Assembly: GCA_040384585.1 (NCBI GenBank)
Contig: JAZKJD010000008.1
Location: 1-64,000 of the forward strand
DNA length: 64,000 nucleotides
Direction: 5' to 3'
Origin: JAZKJD01 sp040384585
GTDB taxonomy: Bacteria; Pseudomonadota; Gammaproteobacteria; Diplorickettsiales; Diplorickettsiaceae
Shown here in pieces: positions 24,368 through 33,022 of this stretch. Every line of letters begins with the position of its first letter. The stretch's first letter is position 1. The translations under genes were made by a program, and so were the position numbers. Below the pieces are notes generated by a model. The model ran no database searches. It was not told where the DNA came from and saw nothing but the letters and a program-made list of their open reading frames with translations.

Positions 24368-25576
24368 ATGAAAATTCAAGATGCCAAAGTATTTGTTACC
24401 TGCCCGGATCGAAATTTTGTGACATTAAAAATTATTACCGATAAAGGAATTTACGGCGTAGGAGACGCTACATTAAATGGACGTGAGTTAGCAGTGAAAG
24501 CCTATTTAGAAGATCTGATTCCTTGTTTGATGGGACGAGATCCCGCACAGATTGAGGATATCTGGCAATATTTTTATCGTGGTGCTTATTGGCGTCGTGG
24601 GCCTGTCACCATGGCAGCCATTGCGGCGATTGATATGGCGTTATGGGACATTAAAGGTAAGAGTTTAAATACGCCGGTTTATAATTTGTTAGGCGGAAAA
24701 AGTCGACGAGGTGTTATGGTTTATGGCCATGCCAATGGCAGGGATATAGAAGATACCGTTGAGCAAGTCGGTAACTATATCGACATGGGTTATCTAGCGA
24801 TTCGTGCACAAACGGGGGTACCTGATTTGCCGGATGCTTATGGTATTTCTCCTAAAGATAAATTGTATTATGAACCCGCTACCAAAGGATTGCCTCATGA
24901 ATGTGTTTGGTCTACTGAGAAATATCTCAACTATATTCCCAAGTTGTTCAAACAGCTACGCGAGACTTATGGAGAGGCTCCACATCTTTTACATGATGCC
25001 CACCATCGTTTAACTCCCATTGAAGCGGCACGTTTAGGAAAAGAATTAGAGCCTTATCATTTGTTTTGGTTGGAAGATACTGTACCTGCAGAACTACAAG
25101 AAAGTTTTCGAATTATCCGCCAACATACCACAACCCCTTTAGCGGTAGGAGAGGTATTTAATACCCTATGGGACACCCATATTTTATTTACTGAACAACT
25201 CATTGATTATATACGTATGTCGGTAGTTCATGGTGGTGGCTTGACACACTTAAAGAAAATTGCGGCAATGGCAGAAGTCTATCATGTCAAAACAGGCTGT
25301 CATGGGCCTACGGATGTTTCGCCTATTACCATGGCAGCAGCCTTACATTTTGATATCGCTATCAATAATTTTGGCGTCCAAGAATATATGCGCCACACTG
25401 AAAAAACAGATGAAGTCTTTCCACATGCTTATACATTTAATAAAGGTTATCTATACCCGGGCGATCAGCCCGGTTTAGGTGTAGATTTTGACGAGAAATT
25501 GGCAGAAAAATACCCCTATGAGCGAGCGTACCTACCTATTAATCGAAAATTAGATGGTACGTTATTTAATTGGTAA
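24368..25576 (+). CDS. Mannonate/gluconate dehydratase, ManD (RspA) subgroup of enolase superfamily
   Basis: A 402-aa enolase-superfamily enzyme of the ManD/RspA subgroup, dehydrating an aldonic acid to 2-keto-3-deoxygluconate. Motifs: HDAHHR (Asp ligand and catalytic His), FWLEDTVP and AVGEVF (metal-binding Glu residues), AIRAQTGVP with the conserved Arg, and C-terminal DGTLFNW. The segment CHGPTDVSP has Pro where, as I recall, highly active mannonate dehydratases have Ala; D-gluconate is therefore a candidate substrate. The product feeds kdgK and eda. Confidence 0.88.
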   Translation: MKIQDAKVFVTCPDRNFVTLKIITDKGIYGVGDATLNGRELAVKAYLEDLIPCLMGRDPAQIEDIWQYFYRGAYWRRGPVTMAAIAAIDMALWDIKGKSLNTPVYNLLGGKSRRGVMVYGHANGRDIEDTVEQVGNYIDMGYLAIRAQTGVPDLPDAYGISPKDKLYYEPATKGLPHECVWSTEKYLNYIPKLFKQLRETYGEAPHLLHDAHHRLTPIEAARLGKELEPYHLFWLEDTVPAELQESFRIIRQHTTTPLAVGEVFNTLWDTHILFTEQLIDYIRMSVVHGGGLTHLKKIAAMAEVYHVKTGCHGPTDVSPITMAAALHFDIAINNFGVQEYMRHTEKTDEVFPHAYTFNKGYLYPGDQPGLGVDFDEKLAEKYPYERAYLPINRKLDGTLFNW

Positions 25577-25606
25577 ATAAAGATACATTATTAGCTGCGA
25601 AATCTC

Positions 25607-27511
25607 CTAACTTAATAAAGTATTAAGTCGTTTCACAAACTCAGCGGGATCCTCTAATTTTCCTCCTTCAGCCAAAATAGATTGCTCCAAGAATAAATGC
25701 GTCCATTCAGCAAGTTGCGTATCATCTTGTATATCTTTTAGACGTTGGACTAATGTATGCTGGGCATTTAACTCTAAAATAGGTTTGCTTGCTGGGACCG
25801 TCTGGCCCGTCGCTTGTAAAATACGTTGCATTTGATTGCTTAATGCATTTTGCTCATTAACAATGCAGGCTGGCGAACTGGTGAGGCGCTGAGAAAGTCG
25901 AATCTCTTTTACTTTGCCACCTAAAATTTCCTTCATTTGTGTTAATAATGATTTAAATTCATCTTCATTTTTTTTCTGCACTTCTTTGTTTTCTTCATCA
26001 GCAACTCCAGTAATATCTGCATCTTTAGCAACTGATTGTAATGGTTTCCCATTGAACTCAGTCAAATGAGCGACTAACCATTCATCAATACGGTCATGCA
26101 GTAATAAAACTTCAATATCCTTTTGACGGAAAATTTCTAAATGCGGGCTATTATTTGCCGCAGCGTAATTTTCAGCCGTAATATAATAGATTTTGTCTTG
26201 CTTAGGCTTCATGCGTTCAACATATTCTTCTAAGCTAACCGTTTGCTCGGAGTTACCTACACGACTTGATGAAAACCGTAAGAGTTTAGCAAGTGCATCG
26301 CGATTACTGAAATCTTCTGATAATCCTTCTTTAAGCACATTTCCAAAAGAATTCCAAAATTGTTTATATTGATCGAGTTGTTCCTTTGCAAGATTAGCTA
26401 ATAATTCTAATATTCGTTTAGTGATAGCAATACGTATATTATCGACAAGTTTATTATTTTGTAAAATTTCTCGTGAAATATTCAACGGAAGATCACCGCT
26501 GTCTACAATACCTTTTACAAAACGTAAATAACGGGGAAGGAATTGCTCCGCATCGTCCATAATAAATACACGCTTCACATAAAGCTTTAAACCTCGTGGT
26601 TTTTCATGATTCCAAAGATCAAAAGGAGCTTGCGAAGGTATATACAGTAAAATCGAGTATTCTTGTTTTCCTTCTACTTTATTGTGACTCCAGATAAGTG
26701 GATCCTGGAAATCATGGGCGACATGCTTATAAAAAGACTTATATTCTTCTTCTTTAATTTGCGCTTTAGGAAGTGTCCATAATGCTGTTGCATTATTTAC
26801 TGTTTCCCATGTTTCCTTTACCTCTACCTCTTGTTCTTTTTTATCATCTGCTTCTGGCGCAGGTAGCTCCTTTTGCATTTTAATAGGTAAAGTAATATGG
26901 TCCGAATACTTGAGTATAATATTGCGTAATCGCCAAGCTTCTAGGAATTCATCTTCATCTTCCCGCAAATGGAGAATAATTTCAGTACCCCGTGTTGGTT
27001 TATTGATCGTTTGAATCGTGTATTCACCCTTTCCTGTAGATTCCCAACAAACAGCTTGATCAGAAGGTAGATCCGCAGCACGCGTGTTAACAGTAATTTT
27101 TTCTGAGACCATGAAAGCAGAATAAAAACCTACTCCAAACTGACCGATCAATTGGGTATCTTTTGCTTTATCCCCTGTCAAAGAAGCTAAAAATTCTTTT
27201 GTGCCTGATTTTGCAATCGTACCTAATTTATCGATACATTCTTTACGGCTCATGCCTATACCGTTGTCGATAAATAGAAGACGGCGGCCGGCCTTGTCCA
27301 CTTCTATAGTCAGTTTTAGATCAGTATCTCCATTGTAAAGCGCTGGATTTTCTAAGGCCTTAAAACGGAATTTGTCAACGGCATCCGAGGCATTTGATAT
27401 TAGTTCACGTACAAAGATCTCCTTATTACTATAAAGAGAATGTGTCATTAAATGTAAAAGTGGCTCGACTTCCGTTTGAAAGCCTAGTGTTTGTTTTTCG
27501 GCAACAGTCAT
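25607..27511 (-). CDS. htpG: Chaperone HtpG (Hsp90)
   Basis: A 634-aa bacterial Hsp90. The N-terminal ATPase has ELISNASDA, IDNGIGMS and GQFGVGFYS. The middle domain contains SGDLPLNISREILQ, and the C-terminal dimerisation domain ends near the stop. ATG 27511 (MTVAEKQTLGFQTEVEPLLHL) matches the family start with a GGGAG site; the upstream ATG at 27568 would add 19 unrelated residues. Confidence 0.97.
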   Translation of the reverse strand: MTVAEKQTLGFQTEVEPLLHLMTHSLYSNKEIFVRELISNASDAVDKFRFKALENPALYNGDTDLKLTIEVDKAGRRLLFIDNGIGMSRKECIDKLGTIAKSGTKEFLASLTGDKAKDTQLIGQFGVGFYSAFMVSEKITVNTRAADLPSDQAVCWESTGKGEYTIQTINKPTRGTEIILHLREDEDEFLEAWRLRNIILKYSDHITLPIKMQKELPAPEADDKKEQEVEVKETWETVNNATALWTLPKAQIKEEEYKSFYKHVAHDFQDPLIWSHNKVEGKQEYSILLYIPSQAPFDLWNHEKPRGLKLYVKRVFIMDDAEQFLPRYLRFVKGIVDSGDLPLNISREILQNNKLVDNIRIAITKRILELLANLAKEQLDQYKQFWNSFGNVLKEGLSEDFSNRDALAKLLRFSSSRVGNSEQTVSLEEYVERMKPKQDKIYYITAENYAAANNSPHLEIFRQKDIEVLLLHDRIDEWLVAHLTEFNGKPLQSVAKDADITGVADEENKEVQKKNEDEFKSLLTQMKEILGGKVKEIRLSQRLTSSPACIVNEQNALSNQMQRILQATGQTVPASKPILELNAQHTLVQRLKDIQDDTQLAEWTHLFLEQSILAEGGKLEDPAEFVKRLNTLLS

Positions 27512-27611
27512 AAAATAGTTACTCCCAGCAGAATAATGAAAATACCCCGATAAGAGGGTTAATGACAATTATAGTGAAGAATATGAGGACAAAATCGCAG
27601 ATTTCAAGCCA

Positions 27612-27802
27612 TATACCGCTCGTACCTGAAGATGCGAGTCTTTAAAGATTTGAGCGAGCGGTATACCCGATCACGTGACGGTACAAGCCGCGCTTGCGCA
27701 CCGTCATCCAAGGAGAGAATCGCGATTCTCTCCTTGGAAATCCTCATCGCGAAAAGAAAGTCCTTGAAGTTGCTATTCGCAACGTCAAGTGCAATGAGTA
27801 TA
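27612..27802. repeat. Family C palindromic repeat, inverted copy C4
   Basis: A 191-bp element with the right hairpin of family C on its left (TATACCGCTCGTACC) and the CAATGAGTATA end on its right. The GAGAGAATCGCGATTCTCTC block forms a perfect inner palindrome. It is diverged from C3/C8 but collinear in inverse orientation. It fills the 304-bp gap between htpG and the next gene; no coding is seen. Confidence 0.88.
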
Positions 27803-27815
27803 AATTTCCTTAAAT

Positions 27816-28745
27816 TTATCTATTTCCTTTGAACTTAGGCGCACCGGGTGAATTAGTGCAAGATTCATTAGCAGAGATACTCCTAAAAAAAGGCAGATGG
27901 CTATGTTGTGCTATGTCAGTCATTGTCGGACATTCAAGCTGAGCTTGCTGTGAACTAGACGCTACAGCGGCTGGATTCATTTGACCTCTCAATGTAGGAT
28001 TACTTTGATATCTCTGCGAATTAACATTTTCTTCTTTACGAAAATTGTTGGGGTCTTCTTTTCTAGCTATTGCAAACTTATTAAAATCGAAAGCTAATTC
28101 ATATCGACAACTTACCAATGAATAGTCTCCTGAAGAATAAGCTATAGCATGACTATCAAACTCGCTTTCTTTACTTGTTTCTAAGGTAACATTATATGCA
28201 TGTGTTAATTGTTTTCTTGCTGGGCAGCGATCAGCTGAATCGATAAATTCAATAAATAGTGGACTACCCGACAATAATTTAAAGGTTTTTTTTGTCCCTT
28301 TTAAACTATACCAAGTAGAAACTACGCTTTTAGGTAGTAAATAAAAAATAACCCCATAGTCTTCAGTACGTATAAACTCTCGAAAACAACTACCATCTGG
28401 ATGATTATTTAAGCCAAGTTCTATCTTGATGTTTGCAGAAAGTTTAAACGAACTATCGCTACATTCTGGATCAAGATGATCAAGCAATCTTTTTGCATAT
28501 ATTTCTACATCCAGCTTTCCAGTTATCAATTCTTCTATCAGACCTTCAGGGAAAGGTATTTTTTCTTTCACAGAAAGCCGAAGATACTCGAGTAGTTCTC
28601 TTACGTATATTTCAATATCTAATTTTTCAGATTTTAATTTTTCTATAGAATTTTCATCTAAAGACGCTTTTTTTTCTATAAGAAGTCTATTTATTTCCGT
28701 AATATAAAGAATTAAATTCTTAATGAGGTTTCTTCGAGAATACAT
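27816..28745 (-). CDS. Hypothetical protein with internal helical duplication
   Basis: A 309-aa protein from the ATG at 28745 (preceded by AGGGA), which I do not recognise. The frame is open to 28871, but the extra 42 residues have no ribosome-binding site support. Near the N-terminus two similar helical units follow each other, LKSEKLDIEIYVRELLEYLR and LITGKLDVEIYAKRLLDHLD. The middle is a mixed domain with hydrophobic strands (GVIFYLLPKSVVSTWYSLKG), and the C-terminal 80 residues are Asn/Ser/Gln-rich and probably disordered. Effector-like, but no motif proves secretion. Confidence 0.65.
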   Translation of the reverse strand: MYSRRNLIKNLILYITEINRLLIEKKASLDENSIEKLKSEKLDIEIYVRELLEYLRLSVKEKIPFPEGLIEELITGKLDVEIYAKRLLDHLDPECSDSSFKLSANIKIELGLNNHPDGSCFREFIRTEDYGVIFYLLPKSVVSTWYSLKGTKKTFKLLSGSPLFIEFIDSADRCPARKQLTHAYNVTLETSKESEFDSHAIAYSSGDYSLVSCRYELAFDFNKFAIARKEDPNNFRKEENVNSQRYQSNPTLRGQMNPAAVASSSQQAQLECPTMTDIAQHSHLPFFRSISANESCTNSPGAPKFKGNR

Positions 28746-28871
28746 TTTTTCCCTATAAAGAAAGATCCACTTGAATGGATTAAAACTAATTTCTGTTTCC
28801 AGCGATGCGTAGATACATCCTAGGCTTTTCAGAAAAAAATGTCTACCTTTCATCGAAATTTTGCATTTCAA

Positions 28872-29069
28872 AACAATGTAAATATAAAACTACTCCTAAA
28901 ATAACAGCGAACGGCAAACAGCCAACATAAATCGAAAAATAGAAGCAATAATTTCATTATTGAAATCAAATTTTATTTTATTCAATAGCTTACTTATTTT
29001 CTTAACTAATTATTTTATATCTCCTTGCATAAATTTTCATTTATGGACTATTATGTACGTAATTACTCA
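28872..29069. other. AT-rich intergenic stretch
   Basis: This part of the 500-bp gap before the receiver-protein gene is very AT-rich and holds no open frame of note. The only structure seen is a short ATTTCATTATTGAAAT palindrome near 28952. The rest of the gap is repeat A4. Confidence 0.6.
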
Positions 29070-29192
29070 GCACAGGACAAAAATTTAAAAAGAGGTGGGT
29101 GACACGGATGCTAGCTTCTTTTTTGTGGCGTAAGCCAGCAAAAAAAGCGCATCCAGTGGCAGGACCTGCCTCACCTATTTTTTGTCCTGTGC
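29070..29192. repeat. Family A palindromic repeat, best-preserved copy A4
   Basis: A 123-bp element with near-perfect ends GCACAGGACAAAAA and TTTTTTGTCCTGTGC. Inside, GGATGC / GCATCC and TTTTTTG / CAAAAAA arms pair around GTGGCGTAAGCCAG. It can be taken as the reference copy of the family. It lies 55 bp upstream of the receiver-protein start. Confidence 0.93.
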
Positions 29193-29246
29193 ACAGACAT
29201 AATTATTTGAGCGTTTGGACCCCAATACTAATTTAAGGAAAATATC

Positions 29247-29651
29247 GTGAATTATAAAAATAAAATTTTATTAGTTGAAGATCAGCCTATTATTCGGCGG
29301 GTGCATAAATTGTTTTTAGAAAAAATGGGATTTCAAGTTGAAACTGCCATAAATGGAAAAACCACTTTAGAAATGCTTACCCATCGGTTTTATCACCTAA
29401 TTATTCTCGATGGTGGATTACCAGATATGAGCGGAGTTGAAGTAGGAAAGAAAATCCGAAGTTTTGAGAGGGAAAATCAGAGAATGAGAGTCCCTATTAT
29501 ATTATTAAGCGCATATTCTTCTCAACTTTTAGAACGATGGTGCAAAGAAGGTGAGATAGATAGTTTTGCAATCAAACCTATCCGCTATAACGATTTATTT
29601 CTTATTTTAAAAAATTATTTAAATAGTGGTGCGGTGGCAGCTAATTTTTAA
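29247..29651 (+). CDS. Single-domain response regulator
   Basis: A 134-aa stand-alone receiver (CheY-like) domain. Acidic pair E11/D12 (LLVEDQP), phospho-acceptor D55 (LIILDGGLPDM), Ser88 at the switch position (ILLSAYS), and K110 (FAIKPI). There is no output domain. It starts at GTG after TAAGGAAA. No histidine kinase is adjacent, so its partner is elsewhere. Single receivers usually act in phosphorelays or by protein binding. Confidence 0.9.
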   Translation: MNYKNKILLVEDQPIIRRVHKLFLEKMGFQVETAINGKTTLEMLTHRFYHLIILDGGLPDMSGVEVGKKIRSFERENQRMRVPIILLSAYSSQLLERWCKEGEIDSFAIKPIRYNDLFLILKNYLNSGAVAANF

Positions 29652-29703
29652 TTTATAGAGGCGCCCTTTAGGTGGATGTTTCATAAGGAAACATTATTTA
29701 TTG

Positions 29704-29790
29704 ATAGGTTCTGCCCCTAAAGTACCTTTGTCGCCATCTGCTGCGTTAAAAACAGCTCAGAAATACTCATTTGCCTTGCGGATGACGATA
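29704..29790. repeat. Family E repeat, copy E1
   Basis: Begins with the GATAGGTTCTGCCCCTAAAG motif and shares AAAGTACCTTTG, TGCGTTAAAAACA and AAATACTCATT with the sequence at 48879-48950. The unit is about 75-90 bp and is followed directly by repeat C5. Confidence 0.7.
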
Positions 29791-29813
29791 ATCATCACTT
29801 TAGAGATAGAACC

Positions 29814-30055
29814 TATACCCATTGTCCTTGAAGTTGCTAATAGCAACTTCAAGGACAATGGGTATATACCGCTTGTATTTCAATGCGCAATTTTTAAAAT
29901 GTGGGGCGGGCAGTATAATGGATCACATGACCGACACAAGCAATGTTTGTACTCAACTATTTGAAAGGAGAGTTGCGGTTCTCCTCTTAAAAATCTCCAT
30001 TGCGAGATGAAACATTTAAATCTGCGAAGTCGCGGCTTCGAGTGGTATCAATATA
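29814..30055. repeat. Family C repeat C5 with 25-bp perfect hairpin
   Basis: The left part, 29814-29866, is a perfect inverted repeat with 25-bp arms around a 3-base loop (AAT), starting TATACCCATTGTCC and ending GGACAATGGGTATA. The rest resembles family C (GAGAGTTGCGGTTCTCCTC, CTCCATTGCGAGATG) but is diverged. The gap from 29652 to 30103 holds E1 and C5 and no gene. Confidence 0.85.
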
Positions 30056-30103
30056 TATTGATATTATCTGATTAATTTTTTTATTAAACAGTAAGCAGTT
30101 ATT

Positions 30104-30280
30104 TTATTTAATATTAACTAAATTAGCGAAATTTGTTGAAAGCTTTAGACCAGGGTCTTTTTCTTCCTTTTTTTCAGGAGAAGGCTCGTGATTAATGACG
30201 CAAGCCAATATCCAAGCAACCCCTAACTCAAGTCCTGCTAATCCAACTCCAATTAAAACACCATCTATTATCATATTCAT
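30104..30280 (-). CDS. Small single-pass membrane protein
   Basis: A 58-aa frame reading MNMIIDGVLIGVGLAGLELG at its start. It has one hydrophobic helix (about residues 4-29, Gly-rich with GxxxG-like spacing) and a charged Glu/Lys/Pro tail (HEPSPEKKEEKDPG). The second ATG, at 30274, has GGGGG at suitable spacing. I know no homologue. Clean hydrophobic-then-charged organisation and the ribosome-binding site argue that it is real. Confidence 0.6.
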   Translation of the reverse strand: MNMIIDGVLIGVGLAGLELGVAWILACVINHEPSPEKKEEKDPGLKLSTNFANLVNIK

Positions 30281-30525
30281 CCCCCATTAAATTGTTGAAA
30301 TTTCTTCATAAAACTCTAAGAAAAAAAGTCTTTCTCTTCTAATCTATTGACTAAAAAAGACTTTAAAACAATGGCCCATTAGAAAAAGAAAGAAAGCGTA
30401 ATTACTATAATTCTTTATTATTGGGTCCCTATTAATAGTGGCCTTTTACAGTAAAAAGCGGTAGTGGGGTGAGAGGAAAGGGTTGTAAGAGGTTGGATAG
30501 GAGAGATGCAATTTAAAACCTATAA
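30281..30525. other. Intergenic stretch without recognised gene
   Basis: The 372-bp gap between the small membrane protein and the permease stop is AT-rich on the left and purine-rich in the middle (GGGGTGAGAGGAAAGGG near 30466), and ends in repeat D1. I see no supported coding frame or RNA gene. Confidence 0.5.
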
Positions 30526-30611
30526 TAGGGTGTGTCGTCATTTGGCACGATGATGGTCACAAACCGCGGTATTTTCCGTGTTTCGTTACTCACATACTGC
30601 GTGAAATGCCC
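30526..30611. repeat. Family D repeat, partial copy D1
   Basis: Begins TAGGGTGTGTCGTCATTTGG and continues CACGATGATGGTCACAAACC and GTTTCGTTACTCACATAC, matching the left half of D2 at 61107. The right half is missing or replaced. Confidence 0.8.
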
Positions 30612-30652
30612 AGACTACTTCGGAGATTGGGTCGTTTACTTTATTTTTCTTG

Positions 30653-31867
30653 TTATAGTAAAGCAGCTTGAAGCCCATATCCAACAAAAAAGAGCCCAAC
30701 ACTAGCTAATAAAAATAATAGCGGTTTACCCCCTCTTACCCTATATCCTTTGGCGGTCAAAGGTTCTTTTCTGTAACGTCCACGCCAAGCCATCAAAGAA
30801 GGTAAGACAATAAAAAGAATGGCACAATAAATTCCTGCATAGCTTAATGCACCAATAAAGGCACCCGGATAGAATAGTACTATCGTTAAAGGAGGTAATA
30901 GGGTAGCTGTGTATACAATAATATTGCCTTTTCCTCGTTTAGCCGTTCGTAAACCGTCTGTTAAAAAGTCAGATAGGCTTAGCATACTCGCTAGAAAAGA
31001 AGTGGCAAGGCAAATAGAAGTAAAAATTCGTGCTAATAATGAAATAAATGGATTATTAAGAAATTTGCTCAGTTGAGTGACAAATTCACTTGTAGAATGT
31101 TGGGAATGTAACATGTCGATAAGTCCATGTTGTCCTTCACGTGGGAGGATACCCATAATAGTGAGGTCCCAAAATAAATAGCAAATAAGTGGAATTAAAC
31201 TTCCTATAAAGATAACTTTTCGTAGTTTAACTGCATCACCGTGAAAATAAGTTCTTAAGCTAGGAATAATGTTTGCAAAAGTGAAGGACGTTAGCATAAC
31301 AGTTGCTCCACTGGTTAAATAGGCAATATTTCCTTCTTTGAGCTTGCTAATAGAAATAAATGGGATGAGGAATATAATTAATAGTATATAGATACTAAAC
31401 TTGCCGAACATTAAGCTTCGATTCACATAATCAACATAGTGAATACCCCGATAGACCACATAACCTAGCGCACCAGTAAATAAAAGGACAGCGATCCAAT
31501 TCGGGATTTTTAGTCCTAAGCTATTTAACAAACCACTTAGAAAGTCACCTCCGCCTGCCATGTAAGCAGCAAGTACAGAATAAAATAATAATAAATAACT
31601 AATCCATGCGACAGTTTCTCCCCATCGACCTAATAATATTCTCGACATAGAAATAATATTGGTATTGGCTGGTAACCAGAGATTAATTTCCAGAACTAAA
31701 AAAGCGCTTGCTGTCATAATAAACCAACAAACAAATAATAATAACAAGGAGTTAATAAAGCCTGTTTCTGCGGTTGCAATAGGGAGCGCTAGCATCCCAC
31801 CGCCTATGGCTGTTCCCACAATTAGTAGAATACCGCCAATAAACTTTGTATCAATTTTATTAGACAT
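30653..31867 (-). CDS. Aromatic amino acid permease (HAAAP family)
   Basis: A 404-aa inner-membrane transporter of the hydroxy/aromatic amino acid permease family (TyrP/Mtr-like), with 11 or so helices. The start FIGGILLIVGTAIGGGMLALP is the family signature. Legionella and Coxiella carry several tyrosine-specific transport protein paralogues of this type. Tyrosine or tryptophan uptake by proton symport is the likely role; the exact substrate is open. Confidence 0.9.
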   Translation of the reverse strand: MSNKIDTKFIGGILLIVGTAIGGGMLALPIATAETGFINSLLLLFVCWFIMTASAFLVLEINLWLPANTNIISMSRILLGRWGETVAWISYLLLFYSVLAAYMAGGGDFLSGLLNSLGLKIPNWIAVLLFTGALGYVVYRGIHYVDYVNRSLMFGKFSIYILLIIFLIPFISISKLKEGNIAYLTSGATVMLTSFTFANIIPSLRTYFHGDAVKLRKVIFIGSLIPLICYLFWDLTIMGILPREGQHGLIDMLHSQHSTSEFVTQLSKFLNNPFISLLARIFTSICLATSFLASMLSLSDFLTDGLRTAKRGKGNIIVYTATLLPPLTIVLFYPGAFIGALSYAGIYCAILFIVLPSLMAWRGRYRKEPLTAKGYRVRGGKPLLFLLASVGLFFVGYGLQAALL

Positions 31868-32253
31868 ATACAGCAGAGAATTAAATTACATCTATAGTCA
31901 CTACGATTAAAAACGCGAGTTTATGCGCAGTTTACACGGAGTAACGGAGTCAATGAGCAGCGGAACCAACATTGCAACAAGGTGTTGAAGTAAAAGAGCA
32001 ATTTATAGAGCCACCCTTTACCGTACAACAAAGACTTTTATGACACAAGCTTAAAATCTGTTTAGCGATAACCTATTAATAAGTTAAATGAAATTTACTG
32101 CGGTCAATAAATAAGAATCGTATTGCATTTTTTTTTAAAAAAGCAGCAAAAAAGTGCATTCTCTGGCAGGATCCGTGCCAACGACTTTTTTGTCCTCTAG
32201 GGAAAATTTATAAAAGTTCAGAGATAATATGCCAATTCAAGTATACTTTCTAA
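31868..32253. other. Gap between divergent permease and lipB genes
   Basis: Apart from the truncated family A copy A5, this 386-bp gap has a segment TTATAGAGCCACCCTTTA near 32018 that resembles TTATAGAGG(C/T)GCCCTTTAGG motifs at 29655 and 61275. No gene is seen. Promoters of the two divergent genes must lie here but I cannot point to them with confidence. Confidence 0.5.
32140..32198. repeat. Family A repeat, truncated copy A5
   Basis: Only the right half of family A is present: AGCAGCAAAAAAGTGCATTC, CTGGCAGGATCCGTGCC and the TTTTTTGTCCTCTAG end. Confidence 0.75.
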
Positions 32254-32907
32254 ATGATATCATCGAATCAATTCATTATAAGGCCATTACGACAGGGCGA
32301 ATACCAGAGTGTAGTCCATGCTATGCGTTTGTTTACTGATCAACGTTCATCTGAAACGACGGACGAAATTTGGTTGATTGAACACGATCCCGTCTATACT
32401 TTAGGGCAAGCGGCAAAGTTAGAACATGTTCTTAATCCAGGTACTATCCCTGTCGAAAAAACCGATAGAGGGGGTCAAGTCACCTATCATGGCCCGGGGC
32501 AGCTCATCGTTTACCCCTTGCTTAATCTTCGGCGCTTACATTTAAGTGTACGATCACTGGTTACCCTACTGGAAGAAACGGTTATCGACTTCCTTGCGAG
32601 TTATGCTATTTATGCCCACGCTAGAAAAGATGCCCCTGGTGTTTATGTCAACACTGCCAAAATAGCATCGATTGGCCTTCGTATTCGACGTGGTTTTTGT
32701 TATCACGGCATCGCCTTTAATATTGCTATGGATCTGGATCCATTTTTAGGGATTAATCCCTGTGGGTTTAGCCGGTTAGCGGTCACTCAGCTTTCCGATT
32801 TGGGTGGTCCAACTGATCTGGAAATGGTAGCAAATACTTTTAGTGAACAGCTAAAAAATAAACTGATTTTACAAGCAAAAAAACAGCTTTCATCACTAAA
32901 AATATGA
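32254..32907 (+). CDS. lipB: Octanoyl-ACP:protein N-octanoyltransferase
   Basis: LipB (217 aa) moves the octanoyl group from ACP to lipoyl domains, the first step of lipoate synthesis. It has LIEHDPVYTLGQ, the RGGQVTYHGPGQLIVYPL motif, and the Cys/Lys catalytic region with KIASIGLRIRRG (Lys) and GINPCGFS (Cys). It is followed by lipA 115 bp downstream. The lipoylated E2 subunit of this window (36.8-38.1 kb) is a likely client. Confidence 0.96.
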   Translation: MISSNQFIIRPLRQGEYQSVVHAMRLFTDQRSSETTDEIWLIEHDPVYTLGQAAKLEHVLNPGTIPVEKTDRGGQVTYHGPGQLIVYPLLNLRRLHLSVRSLVTLLEETVIDFLASYAIYAHARKDAPGVYVNTAKIASIGLRIRRGFCYHGIAFNIAMDLDPFLGINPCGFSRLAVTQLSDLGGPTDLEMVANTFSEQLKNKLILQAKKQLSSLKI

Positions 32908-33022
32908 AGAATAATCCTCTTTGTACCGAGTAAGTTTGAAATCCTTTTAGCTTGTCTAATATGCGTTACGACAAATACTTTATGCTAGAATTACCTCTTT
33001 AATTGTAAAACTTGATAAACAC

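Noticed and set aside
1654..29192. CRISPR array from recurrent short repeats
   Set aside because: The repeats are dispersed over the window, of varying orientation, without regular spacers and without cas genes.
29701..30010. 87- and 62-aa frames after the receiver gene
   Set aside because: Both run through repeats E1 and C5 with a perfect hairpin in the middle; not credible proteins.
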